Shown one piece after another: positions 1 to 7,873 of a stretch of DNA of 64,000 bases; the stretch's first letter is position 1, and every line of letters begins with the position of its first letter. The position numbers and the translations under genes are program-made. This DNA comes from Xanthobacter autotrophicus (GTDB taxonomy: Bacteria > Pseudomonadota > Alphaproteobacteria > Rhizobiales > Xanthobacteraceae). Location of the stretch: positions 124,001 through 188,000 of the forward strand of contig NZ_VAUP01000015.1 of assembly GCF_005871085.1 (NCBI RefSeq). Direction: 5' to 3'. Below the pieces are notes generated by a model. It did no database searches and was not told where the DNA came from. It saw only the letters and a list, made by a program, of their open reading frames with translations.

Positions 1-846
1 GGCACGCCTTGGTATGAAACCTGCGCAGTGGGTGTGTCGTGGGCTATCCGCGATGCGGCGGCACAGGGTGCCACCATCACCTCGGCACTGGGTTACACCC
101 TGTCCTTCAATGGGCTGGACAACAACCTGAACCCGACCCAGGGCCTCTATGCGGAACTCAAGCAGGACTTCGCCGGTATCGGCGGTGACGTGAACTTCAT
201 CCGCACCACCGGCGATATCCGTCACTACACGCCGCTCTGGGGTGACTCCGTGCTCATCCTGCGCACCCAGGCCGGCTATGTGACCTCCTGGGGCGGTGAT
301 CAGCTCGACGTGCTGGACAACTTCTACATGGGTCCGAACCTGGTGCGCGGCTTTGCTCCGTCCGGTATCGGCCCGCGTGACGCTGCTCCGTGCGCTACTA
401 CGAACCTGAGCTCGCCCATTGGTTACAACTGCTACAATAACTCGTTGAACGCCCTCGGCGGCACCACGTACTGGGGCGTGTCTGCGGAAGTTCAGTTCCC
501 CTTCGCCTTCCTGCCCAAGGATATCGGCATGAAGGGCGCGATCTTCGCGGATGCCGGCTCCCTGTTCGACTACGGCGGACCTAATACCTTCCCAAGTGTG
601 TATAATTGGAATGGTACCAACGTGTACGGCGGTGCGAACTACGTGACCTGCCCCGCCGGTTCGAAGAACGCGACAGGCAACGTCTGCGTGATCCAGAACG
701 ACGATACGGTCCGCTCGTCCATCGGTGCCAGCTTGATCTGGCAGTCGCCCTTCGGACCGCTGCGCTTCGACTATGCTTGGGTGCTGTCGCAGGCCAGCCA
801 AGACCGGACCCAGGCGTTCCGCTTCTCCGGCGGCACGCGCTTCTGA
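1..846 (+). CDS. bamA: BamA, outer membrane protein assembly factor (C-terminal part, 5' end outside window)
   Basis: This is the end of the Omp85-family barrel that inserts beta-barrel proteins into the outer membrane as the core of the BAM complex. The frame is open from base 1, so only the last 281 residues are present, all barrel strands and loops. The conserved loop-6 motif appears as LVRGFAPSGIGPRD (codons from about 340). The protein ends in a C-terminal phenylalanine after a final amphipathic strand (QAFRFSGGTRF), the usual BAM recognition ending. Two pairs of cysteines (codons at 391/430 and 649/685) lie in apparently extracellular loops. It is followed by lpxD after 93 bp, the standard bamA-lpxD order. 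Identity is secure; the POTRA domains are off the window. Confidence 0.95.
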   Translation, partial: GTPWYETCAVGVSWAIRDAAAQGATITSALGYTLSFNGLDNNLNPTQGLYAELKQDFAGIGGDVNFIRTTGDIRHYTPLWGDSVLILRTQAGYVTSWGGDQLDVLDNFYMGPNLVRGFAPSGIGPRDAAPCATTNLSSPIGYNCYNNSLNALGGTTYWGVSAEVQFPFAFLPKDIGMKGAIFADAGSLFDYGGPNTFPSVYNWNGTNVYGGANYVTCPAGSKNATGNVCVIQNDDTVRSSIGASLIWQSPFGPLRFDYAWVLSQASQDRTQAFRFSGGTRF

Positions 847-939
847 TCCTGATCCAGCACGGTGGGCGCCGGAGGGTGGTGGCATTTGCCCCAACCTTCG
901 GCGCCCACCGCGTTCTTAGCGCCCGGGCGTACCCTTCCC

Positions 940-2037
940 ATGAGCCATGACGTCTTCTTCCCGCTTCCGGCGCCCCTCACCCTCGCGGAGGTGGCGGCCC
1001 TCAGCGGGGCGCGGCTGGACGCAGCCGATGAGGCGCAGGCCGCCGCGCTGGGCGCGCGCATCATCAAGGGCGTCGGCACCCTGGAAACGGCCGGACCGGA
1101 CGAACTCGCCTTCTGCGACACCGTCCTGTTCGCCGAGAAGCTGGGCGCCGTGCGAGCCGGCGCGGTCATCACGTCGGAGCGGTTCGCCGCGAAGGCGCCT
1201 CCCGGCCTGCCGCTGCTCATCGCGGCCCGCCCTGCCGCTGCCTTTCTCGCAGTCACCCGCACCCTGTTTCCCGCAGCGCTCAAGCCGCTGTCCATCTTCG
1301 GCCAGGATGGCGTCGCTCCGGGAGCGCAGGTGCATCCCAAGGCCCGGCTCGAGGATGGAGTCACGGTGGATCCCGGGGCGGTGATAGGGCCGGGGGCGGA
1401 AATCGGTAGCGGCACCATCGTCTGTGCCGGGGCCATCATTGGCCCGCATGTCCGCATTGGCCGCAACTGCGCCATCGGGCCCGGCGCCAGCGTCATCCAT
1501 GCGTTTCTCGGCAACGGCGTGATCATCCATGGCGGCGCGCGGATTGGTTCCGACGGCTTCGGCTATCAGCCGAGCCCAAAGGGCCACGTGAAGGTGCCGC
1601 AGATCGGCCGCGTGGTGATCCAGGACGACGTGGAAATCGGCGCCAACACCACCATCGATCGCGGCGCCCTGACCGATACGGTCATCGGAGAGGGCACCAA
1701 GATCGACAATCTGGTGCAGATCGCCCACAACGTGGTGACCGGCCGCCATTGCATCATCGTCTCCCAGACCGGTATTTCCGGCTCCACCACGCTGGGGGAT
1801 TTCGTGATGCTCGGCGGACAGGTGGGCGTGGTGGGCCACGCCACCATCGGGACGGGCGCGCAGATCGCCGCCTCCAGCAACGTGAAGGGCGACGTGCCGC
1901 CCGGCGTGCGCTGGGGCGGCTCGCCCGCCAAGCCGGTGCGGGAGTGGTTCCGCGAGGTGACGACCCTCAAGCGCCTTGCCGCGGCCAGCGCCCGGCGCGA
2001 CGTGAATGACGGGGAAGGGGAAGGATCGGGGGAATGA
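940..2037 (+). CDS. lpxD: UDP-3-O-acylglucosamine N-acyltransferase LpxD
   Basis: LpxD adds the N-linked hydroxyacyl chain to UDP-3-O-acyl-glucosamine, the third step of lipid A synthesis, in the cytoplasm. The 365-residue product has an N-terminal uridine-binding domain (about 1-110) and then a left-handed beta-helix of hexapeptide repeats (about 120-330). The catalytic histidine sits in IAHNV (H263). An in-frame start exists 26 codons upstream (862), but the residues it adds (rich in Gly, Trp and Pro) look like untranslated leader, so ATG 940 (MSHDVFFPL) is chosen. The stop overlaps the fabZ start by 4 bp, indicating translational coupling. Confidence 0.95.
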   Translation: MSHDVFFPLPAPLTLAEVAALSGARLDAADEAQAAALGARIIKGVGTLETAGPDELAFCDTVLFAEKLGAVRAGAVITSERFAAKAPPGLPLLIAARPAAAFLAVTRTLFPAALKPLSIFGQDGVAPGAQVHPKARLEDGVTVDPGAVIGPGAEIGSGTIVCAGAIIGPHVRIGRNCAIGPGASVIHAFLGNGVIIHGGARIGSDGFGYQPSPKGHVKVPQIGRVVIQDDVEIGANTTIDRGALTDTVIGEGTKIDNLVQIAHNVVTGRHCIIVSQTGISGSTTLGDFVMLGGQVGVVGHATIGTGAQIAASSNVKGDVPPGVRWGGSPAKPVREWFREVTTLKRLAAASARRDVNDGEGEGSGE

Positions 2038-2519
2038 ACGAAACGACGTCCGCCGCCGAAGGTGCGGCGCCGAAGGTGCTCGCCAGCGCCGACATCCTCA
2101 AGGTGCTCACCTGCCTGCCTCACCGCTACCCGTTCCTCATGGTGGATCGGGTGGAGCAGATCGACGGCGACCTCTCCTGCGTCGGCATCAAGAATGTCAC
2201 CGCCAACGAGCCGCACTTCCAGGGCCATTTTCCCGGCAACCCGGTGATGCCCGGCGTGCTCATCATTGAAGGCATGGCGCAGACCGCAGGTGTCGTGTGC
2301 GTGCTCGGCAAGGACAGCGAGAAGCCGTCCCTGGTCTATTTCATGACCATCGACGAGGCGAAGTTTCGTCGCCCGGTCGTGCCGGGCGATGTGCTCGAAT
2401 ATCACATGACGCGCATCTCCCGCCGCCGCAATATGTGGTGGTATCGAGGTGAGGCCAAGGTGCGGGGCGAAATCGTCGCGCAGGCCAAGGTGGGCGCCAT
2501 GATCATGGAGAACAGCTAG
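2034..2519 (+). CDS. fabZ: 3-hydroxyacyl-[acyl-carrier-protein] dehydratase FabZ
   Basis: FabZ dehydrates beta-hydroxyacyl-ACP in fatty acid elongation and competes with LpxA/LpxD for hydroxyacyl-ACP, which explains its place in the lipid A operon. The 161-residue protein has the single hotdog fold. The active-site histidine is in GHFPGNP (H65) and the catalytic glutamate in IIEGMAQ (E79). An N-terminal alanine-rich tail of about 18 residues precedes the domain. The start overlaps lpxD by 4 bp, and the last base of the stop codon is the first base of the lpxA GTG start. Confidence 0.96.
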   Translation: MNETTSAAEGAAPKVLASADILKVLTCLPHRYPFLMVDRVEQIDGDLSCVGIKNVTANEPHFQGHFPGNPVMPGVLIIEGMAQTAGVVCVLGKDSEKPSLVYFMTIDEAKFRRPVVPGDVLEYHMTRISRRRNMWWYRGEAKVRGEIVAQAKVGAMIMENS

Positions 2520-3325
2520 TGGCGAAGATCGACCCCACCGCTCGGGTGGAGAACCCGGCGGGGCTCGCGGATGATGTGGAGATCGGCCCCTACACAGTTC
2601 TCGGTCCGGATGTGGTGCTCAAGGAGGGGGTCAAGCTCCTCGCCCATGTGAATATCCAGGGCGCCACCACCATCGGCGCGCGGACGACGGTCTACCCCTT
2701 TGCCGCCCTCGGCACGGCGCCTCAGTCAGTGCACTACAAGGGCGAGCGTACGGCGCTTGTCATCGGCTCGGACTGCATTATCCGTGAAAACGCCACCGCC
2801 AGCATCGGCACGGCGGGCGGCGGCGGCGTGACCCGCATCGGCAACGGTGTCATGATGATGACCGGCTCTCACGTGGGCCACGACTGCACCGTGGGCGACA
2901 GCGTCATCTTCGCCAACAATGCGGTCCTGGGCGGCCATGTGAGCGTCGGCGAATTCACGTTCCTGGGCGGGCAGTGCGCGGTGCACCAGTTCACCCGCAT
3001 CGGCGCCCATTGCATGATTTCCGGCCTCACCGGCGTGCGCGAGGACGTGATCCCCTTTGGCAATGTGCTGGGCCAGGCAGGCAAGCTCGTCGGCCTCAAC
3101 GTTATCGGCATGAAGCGGCGCGGCTTCTCCAAGTCGGATTTGCATGCGGCGCGGGCGGTCTATCGCGACCTCTTCTTCGGTGAGGGCACGTTCGAGGCCC
3201 GCCTCGAGACCGTGCGCGAACAGGCCGCGACTTCAGCCTTCGCCGCCGCTGTGGTCAGCTTCATCGATGCCGATCGCAAGCGGCCGATCTGCCAACCGTC
3301 GCGAGGCGTCATCAAGGAGGAGTGA
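2519..3325 (+). CDS. lpxA: UDP-N-acetylglucosamine O-acyltransferase LpxA
   Basis: LpxA transfers a hydroxyacyl chain from ACP to the 3-OH of UDP-GlcNAc, the first step of lipid A synthesis. The 268-residue product is a left-handed beta-helix of hexapeptide repeats (about 1-190) with a helical C-terminal domain. The catalytic histidine is in HVGHDC (H121). It starts at GTG 2519, which shares a base with the fabZ TAG stop, so translation is probably coupled. The C-terminal part (QFTRIGAHCMISGL, then VREDVIPFGNVLG) is typical of the family. A GGAGG lies just before its stop and serves the next gene. Confidence 0.96.
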   Translation: MAKIDPTARVENPAGLADDVEIGPYTVLGPDVVLKEGVKLLAHVNIQGATTIGARTTVYPFAALGTAPQSVHYKGERTALVIGSDCIIRENATASIGTAGGGGVTRIGNGVMMMTGSHVGHDCTVGDSVIFANNAVLGGHVSVGEFTFLGGQCAVHQFTRIGAHCMISGLTGVREDVIPFGNVLGQAGKLVGLNVIGMKRRGFSKSDLHAARAVYRDLFFGEGTFEARLETVREQAATSAFAAAVVSFIDADRKRPICQPSRGVIKEE

Positions 3326-3328
3326 GGC

Positions 3329-4276
3329 GTGAGCCTTCCAGGGCAGAACGGGCGGGGTCCGGTGACCGGCCCGAGCGGCCTGAAGGCGGGCGCGGGGACG
3401 GCGGACCGTGGGCCTGTGTCCAGCGGACCCGTTGGCATCGTCGCCGGCGGCGGCGCCTTTCCGGCGGCTGTCGCCGAGGCGGTCATCGCACAGGGGCGCG
3501 ATGTGCTGCTCCTCCTCATCCGCGGCTTCGCCGATCCGGCGCTGGAACGCTATCCCCACCAGTGGTTTCGCCTGGGTTCGCTGGGCTCCATCACTGCGAT
3601 GGCCAAGGCGCGAGGCGTGCGCGACGTGGTAATGGTGGGTGCGCTTACCCGTCCGCGGGTGTCGGACCTCGGCTTCGACTGGACCATGCTGCGCCTGTTG
3701 CCGCGCATCGCCCGGCTGTTTCGCGGCGGCGACAATCATCTTTTGTCGGGTGTGCTCGAACTGGTGGCCGAACAGGGCTTCAACCTCGTCGGTGCGCACG
3801 AGGTTGCCCCCGGGCTGCTGCTGCCGCAGGGCGTGCTCGGCGCGCGGGCACCCTCGGCGCAGGACCGGCAGGATATGGCTCGCGGGCTCGATGTCATCCG
3901 CACCCTCGGGCCGTTTGATGTGGGGCAGGGGGTGATCGTGGTTGATGGCTTCGTCGCGGCCGTGGAAGCGGCTGAGGGCACCGACCAGATGCTCGCGCGC
4001 TATGGCGATATGCGCCGCACCGGCCGCCTGCGGTTTCACGCTGGGCGTGGGGTGCTGGTGAAGGCGCCGAAGCCGGGTCAGGATCGGCGGGTGGACCTGC
4101 CCTCCCTTGGGCCGGCCACCGTGGCGCGTGCCGCCGAAGTGGGGCTTGGCGGCATCGCCTTCGAGGCGGGCGGTGCCATCGTGCCCGATGTGCAGGCGCT
4201 GGTGGCGGGTGCTGATGCGGCCGGCCTGTTCATTTTCGGCATGGACCGGAGCGGCGCGGTGAGCGGCCAGTCATGA
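3329..4276 (+). CDS. lpxI: UDP-2,3-diacylglucosamine diphosphatase LpxI
   Basis: LpxI (DUF1009 family) hydrolyses UDP-2,3-diacylglucosamine to lipid X, doing the job that LpxH does in gammaproteobacteria. The 315-residue protein begins with a 30-residue Gly/Pro-rich tail. A nucleotide-binding N-domain follows (VGIVAGGGAFPAAVAEA), then the conserved C-terminal catalytic domain (QGVIVVDGFVAAVEAAEGTD, DLPSLGPATV, GGIAFEAGGAIV). The GTG start at 3329 is preceded by GGAGG. The gene lies between lpxA and lpxB, the usual alphaproteobacterial position, and overlaps lpxB by 4 bp. Confidence 0.93.
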   Translation: MSLPGQNGRGPVTGPSGLKAGAGTADRGPVSSGPVGIVAGGGAFPAAVAEAVIAQGRDVLLLLIRGFADPALERYPHQWFRLGSLGSITAMAKARGVRDVVMVGALTRPRVSDLGFDWTMLRLLPRIARLFRGGDNHLLSGVLELVAEQGFNLVGAHEVAPGLLLPQGVLGARAPSAQDRQDMARGLDVIRTLGPFDVGQGVIVVDGFVAAVEAAEGTDQMLARYGDMRRTGRLRFHAGRGVLVKAPKPGQDRRVDLPSLGPATVARAAEVGLGGIAFEAGGAIVPDVQALVAGADAAGLFIFGMDRSGAVSGQS

Positions 4277-5463
4277 GGGAAGGCGCGAAGACGGCGCTCC
4301 GCGTCTTCATGGTCGCGGGCGAGGAATCGGGCGACCAACTGGGCGGTGCGCTCATGGAGAGCCTTCATGCCACGGCGCCGGGCATCGCCTTTCGTGGCGT
4401 CGGCGGCCGGCGCATGGCTGCAGCTGGCCTTGCGAGCCTTTTTCCCATGGAGGACATTACCGCCATCGGCATCACCGCCGTGGTTGGCAAGCTGCCCACC
4501 ATCCTGCGGCGGCTCCGGGAAACCGTGGCGGCGGTGCTGGCCGATCCTCCCGACGTGCTGGTGCTGGTGGATGCGCCGGATTTCACCCATCGCGTGGCCG
4601 CGCGTGTGCGGGCGGCAAATCCCAACATCCCCATCGTGAAATATGTCTCGCCCACCGTGTGGGTCTGGCGGCCGGGCCGGGCGGCGGCCATGCGCCCGCA
4701 CGTGGATGCGCTGCTCGCGCTGCTGCCGTTCGAACCGGAGGTGCATCGCCGCCTCGGCGGGCCGCCCACCTTCTATGTGGGCCACCCTTTGCTGGAGCGG
4801 CTCGACGAGTTGCGCCCCTCGGAGGAGGAGGCGGGGCGGCGCTCCGGCTTACCGCCTTTGGTGCTGGTCCTCCCGGGAAGCCGGCGGCGCGAGATCGTGC
4901 GGCTTGGGGCCGATTTCGGCGCCGCGCTTGCGCGGGTCGGCCAGAGCCGGCCCATGGATCTTGTGCTCCCCACCCTGCCGCGCCTGGAACCGTTGGTGCG
5001 CGAGACCATCTCCTCCTGGCCGCTCAAGCCGCGCATCGTCACCACAGAAGCGGAGAAATATGCCGCTTTCCGCAGCGCCCGTGCCGCGCTCGCGGCGTCC
5101 GGAACGGTCACGCTGGAACTGGCGCTGGCCGGCATTCCCCATGTGGCGGCCTACCGTGTGGGATGGCTCGAGGCCCAGATCGCCCGGCGCATCCTGCAGG
5201 GCACCACGGTCATCCTCGCCAATCTGGTGGCGGGGGAAAATGTGGTGCCGGAATATCTGCAGGAATACCTGACCGTGCCGGTGCTGGCGGATGCGCTCGA
5301 CAAGGTCATCGGCGATACGCCCGAGCGGGCGCGGCAGGAGGCCACCTTCGCCCGGTTCGACGCTATTTTCAGCATTACTGGGCCGAGCCCCAGTGCGCGG
5401 GCGGCCGAGGTGGTGTTGCGCCTTGCCCGTGGCGGGCGTCCCGGCGCGCTGCCGCCGGCGTGA
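4273..5463 (+). CDS. lpxB: Lipid-A-disaccharide synthase LpxB
   Basis: LpxB (GT19) condenses lipid X with UDP-2,3-diacylglucosamine to give the tetra-acylated disaccharide of lipid A at the inner membrane. The 396-residue protein has the N-terminal GEESGDQLGGALM motif, the VLVDAPDFTHRVA segment, KYVSPTVWVWRPGR (about 136-150), and the second Rossmann domain with LPGSRRREI and AASGTVTLELAL. ATG 4273 overlaps the lpxI stop by 4 bp. It is the last gene of the operon, and a strong terminator hairpin follows about 75 bp downstream. Confidence 0.96.
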   Translation: MREGAKTALRVFMVAGEESGDQLGGALMESLHATAPGIAFRGVGGRRMAAAGLASLFPMEDITAIGITAVVGKLPTILRRLRETVAAVLADPPDVLVLVDAPDFTHRVAARVRAANPNIPIVKYVSPTVWVWRPGRAAAMRPHVDALLALLPFEPEVHRRLGGPPTFYVGHPLLERLDELRPSEEEAGRRSGLPPLVLVLPGSRRREIVRLGADFGAALARVGQSRPMDLVLPTLPRLEPLVRETISSWPLKPRIVTTEAEKYAAFRSARAALAASGTVTLELALAGIPHVAAYRVGWLEAQIARRILQGTTVILANLVAGENVVPEYLQEYLTVPVLADALDKVIGDTPERARQEATFARFDAIFSITGPSPSARAAEVVLRLARGGRPGALPPA

Positions 5464-5537
5464 GACTGATGGCATCGGCTCGGGCTTCGCGCGGAGCCCG
5501 GCGGTCTTGAACAGCCCAATGTCATACGCTCAAACGA

Positions 5538-5563
5538 AAAGCGCGGCCCGGGGGCCGCGCTTT
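5538..5563. terminator. Bidirectional intrinsic terminator between lpxB and gltA
   Basis: A perfect GC-rich inverted repeat (AAAGCGCGGCCC / GGGCCGCGCTTT) with a 2-base centre lies between the convergent lpxB and gltA genes. It is followed by TTTCCTTGTTT on the plus strand and TTTTCGTTTG on the minus strand, so it can stop transcription from both sides. Confidence 0.85.
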
Positions 5564-5599
5564 CCTTGTTTCAACCGGCCGTGATGAAGGGCCGTTGGA

Positions 5600-6910
5600 T
5601 CACTTGCGCTTGGACATGGCGACATAGTCGCGCTGGGCGGCGCCGGTGTAGAGCTGACGGGGACGGCCGATGCGCTGGCCCGGATCCTCGATCATCTCCT
5701 TCCACTGGCCAATCCAGCCCACGGTGCGCGCCAGGGCGAACAGCACAGTGAACATGGTGGTTGGGAAGCCCATGGCCTTCAGGGTGATGCCCGAATAGAA
5801 GTCGATGTTCGGATAGAGCTTCTTCTCGATGAAGTAGTCGTCGGACAGCGCGATGCGCTCCAGTTCGACGGCGACGTCCAGAAGCGGATCGTCCTTGATG
5901 CCCAGCTCGCCGAGCACTTCGTGGCAGGTCTGCTGCATGATCTTGGCGCGCGGGTCGTAGTTCTTGTACACCCGGTGGCCGAAGCCCATGAGGCGGAAGG
6001 GGTCGTTCTTGTCCTTCGACCGCTTGATGTATTCCGGGATGCGGTCCACGTGGCCGATCTCGGTGAGCATCTTGAGGGCCGCCTCGTTGGCGCCGCCATG
6101 GGCGGGACCCCACAGGCAGGCGATGCCGGCGGCGATGCAGGCAAACGGATTGGCGCCGGAGGAGCCGGCGAGGCGCACCGTCGAGGTGGAGGCGTTCTGC
6201 TCGTGATCGGCGTGGAGGATAAAAATCTTATCCATCGCCTTCGCGAGAATCGGGTTCACCTTATAGTCTTCGCACGGAACGGCGAAGCACATGTTCAGGA
6301 AGTTGGCTGTATAGTCGAGTTCATTCTTGGGATAAACAAACGGCTGGCCAATAGAATACTTGTAGGCCATGGCCGCCAGCGTCGGCATCTTCGCGATCAT
6401 GCGGATCGATGCGATCAGGCGCTGGGTGGGATCAGAAATATCGGTGGAGTCGTGATAGAAGGCGGACAGCGCGCCGACGGACGCGACCATGATCGCCATG
6501 GGGTGGGCGTCGCGGCGGAAGCCCTGGAAGAACCGCGTCATCTGCTCGTGAACCATCGTGTGACGGGTCACGGACATGTCGAACTCGGCCTTCTGGGCCG
6601 CGGTCGGCAGTTCGCCGTACAGTAGGAGATAGCAGGTCTCGAGAAAGTCGCCGTTCTCTGCGAGCTGCTCGATGGGGTAGCCGCGATAGAGCAGCACGCC
6701 CTCGTCACCGTCGATATAGGTGATCTTGCTTTCACACGATGCGGTGGAGGTAAAGCCGGGGTCATAGGTGAAAAGCCCGGTCTGGCCGTAGAGCTTCGAG
6801 ATATCGACCACGTCGGGGCCAATGGTCCCTTCGTGGATGGGAAGGTCCCAGCTCTTCTCCCCCAAGCTTAGCTTGGCCGCTTTTGCCCCGGTATTGGTGG
6901 TGGCGTCCAT
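5600..6910 (-). CDS. gltA: Citrate synthase GltA (type II, hexameric form)
   Basis: The enzyme condenses oxaloacetate with acetyl-CoA at the entry to the TCA cycle. The 436-residue length and sequence fit the bacterial hexameric class. Visible motifs are [10 protein letters not shown], the [10 protein letters not shown] histidine segment, [25 protein letters not shown] and the C-terminal [12 protein letters not shown]. The start at 6910 has AAAGGATGAGGG upstream as ribosome binding site. It is convergent with lpxB, an arrangement common in this order. A short perfect hairpin (CTTCGC/GCGAAG, 7011-7026) lies upstream, between gltA and mobA. Confidence 0.97.
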   Translation of the reverse strand: MDATTNTGAKAAKLSLGEKSWDLPIHEGTIGPDVVDISKLYGQTGLFTYDPGFTSTASCESKITYIDGDEGVLLYRGYPIEQLAENGDFLETCYLLLYGELPTAAQKAEFDMSVTRHTMVHEQMTRFFQGFRRDAHPMAIMVASVGALSAFYHDSTDISDPTQRLIASIRMIAKMPTLAAMAYKYSIGQPFVYPKNELDYTANFLNMCFAVPCEDYKVNPILAKAMDKIFILHADHEQNASTSTVRLAGSSGANPFACIAAGIACLWGPAHGGANEAALKMLTEIGHVDRIPEYIKRSKDKNDPFRLMGFGHRVYKNYDPRAKIMQQTCHEVLGELGIKDDPLLDVAVELERIALSDDYFIEKKLYPNIDFYSGITLKAMGFPTTMFTVLFALARTVGWIGQWKEMIEDPGQRIGRPRQLYTGAAQRDYVAMSKRK

Positions 6911-7081
6911 GGATCCCTCATCCTTTGGGCGGACAAGAACCGGATCTCCGCGCGGGTCCGGAGGTGGCGATCCGGTTCCCCGAGTGGCAAGTCCGTCCCC
7001 GCTCTGGCGTCTTCGCGAATGCGAAGCTGCCGTGAAGCAGTCCTAAACCCTCCCCATTCCTGCCGCAAGCGTGACCATGCT

Positions 7082-7723
7082 TCATTGCCGGGCAGTCCGG
7101 CGAATCTCTGCAATGGCAAGGTCTTCCGGTGTGTTCACATTGAAGAAGGGGTCATCCGGCTCACTGTCCCACACCTCTGTTACGGCGTTCAGGGTGTCGA
7201 GGAAAAGCCCGACTTTCAGCCGGCCTGCCTCCAGGCTTTGCCGCAGCGCGGTGCGCGCCGAGGCCGGCCAGAGGGCAATCACCGGATGGCGCTGGCCCAG
7301 CGAACCGGCGCAGACCAGGCCCCCCGTTTCCGCCTGCCTCCGCCGAAGGCGCTCGGCGAGGTCGCCCGGCAGAAAAGGGATGTCGGCCGGAACGGTGAGG
7401 AGGCTGGCGCCCGCATCCTCGGCCGCGAGGCGCTCCAGCCCGGCCAGCACACCCGCCAGCGGGCCGGGATGGCCGGCGAGGGTGTCGGGGACCAGTTCGC
7501 AGCCAAGGCCGGCGTAGGCCTCCGCATCGCTGTTGGCGTTGATCCAGAGCTGATCCACCTGCGGTCGCAGCCGGTCGATCACATGGGCAATGAGCGGCGC
7601 GCCGCCGAGCCGCACCAGCGGTTTCTCCAGTGCGCCATGGGCTGGCGCGTTCATGCGTCGGCCGAGGCCGCCGGCGAGAATCATGGCGCGGGTCAGGGGG
7701 AAGGGCGGGGAAGAGGGGCTCAT
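7082..7723 (-). CDS. mobA: Molybdenum cofactor guanylyltransferase MobA
   Basis: MobA attaches GMP from GTP to molybdopterin-Mo to make the bis-MGD cofactor of DMSO-reductase-family enzymes. The 213-residue protein has the nucleotidyltransferase signature LAGGLGRRM (about residues 15-23), the LVRLGGAPLIAHVIDRL helix, the metal-binding VPADIPFLPGDL segment and the C-terminal FFNVNTPEDL motif shared by the family. The usual lysine of the LAGG...RM..K signature falls in ALEKPLV. No other mo-cofactor gene is next to it. It is transcribed toward gltA, with 171 bp between them. Confidence 0.9.
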   Translation of the reverse strand: MSPSSPPFPLTRAMILAGGLGRRMNAPAHGALEKPLVRLGGAPLIAHVIDRLRPQVDQLWINANSDAEAYAGLGCELVPDTLAGHPGPLAGVLAGLERLAAEDAGASLLTVPADIPFLPGDLAERLRRRQAETGGLVCAGSLGQRHPVIALWPASARTALRQSLEAGRLKVGLFLDTLNAVTEVWDSEPDDPFFNVNTPEDLAIAEIRRTARQ

Positions 7724-7816
7724 GCGCCTTCATAAGGCGTGAGCGGTCCGCACGGAACTCCGCCTTGCTTGGGACGCCATTTACCTCAGGCACCACTCAG
7801 GCAGGCCGTGAAACCG

Positions 7817-7843
7817 AAACGCCCGGCACGAGGCCGGGCGTTT
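7817..7843 (-). terminator. Intrinsic terminator of the glucan synthase gene
   Basis: A perfect 11-bp stem (AAACGCCCGGC / GCCGGGCGTTT) with a 5-base loop lies about 30 bp past the stop of the minus-strand gene at 7874. It is followed by TTTCGGTTT on that strand. Confidence 0.8.
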
Positions 7844-7873
7844 GAAGCTTGATCGCGGCGGGGCGCGCCAGCC

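Noticed and set aside
3329-4276. Frame-shifted or fused LpxH
   Set aside because: The sequence matches LpxI (DUF1009), the normal alternative enzyme in alphaproteobacteria.
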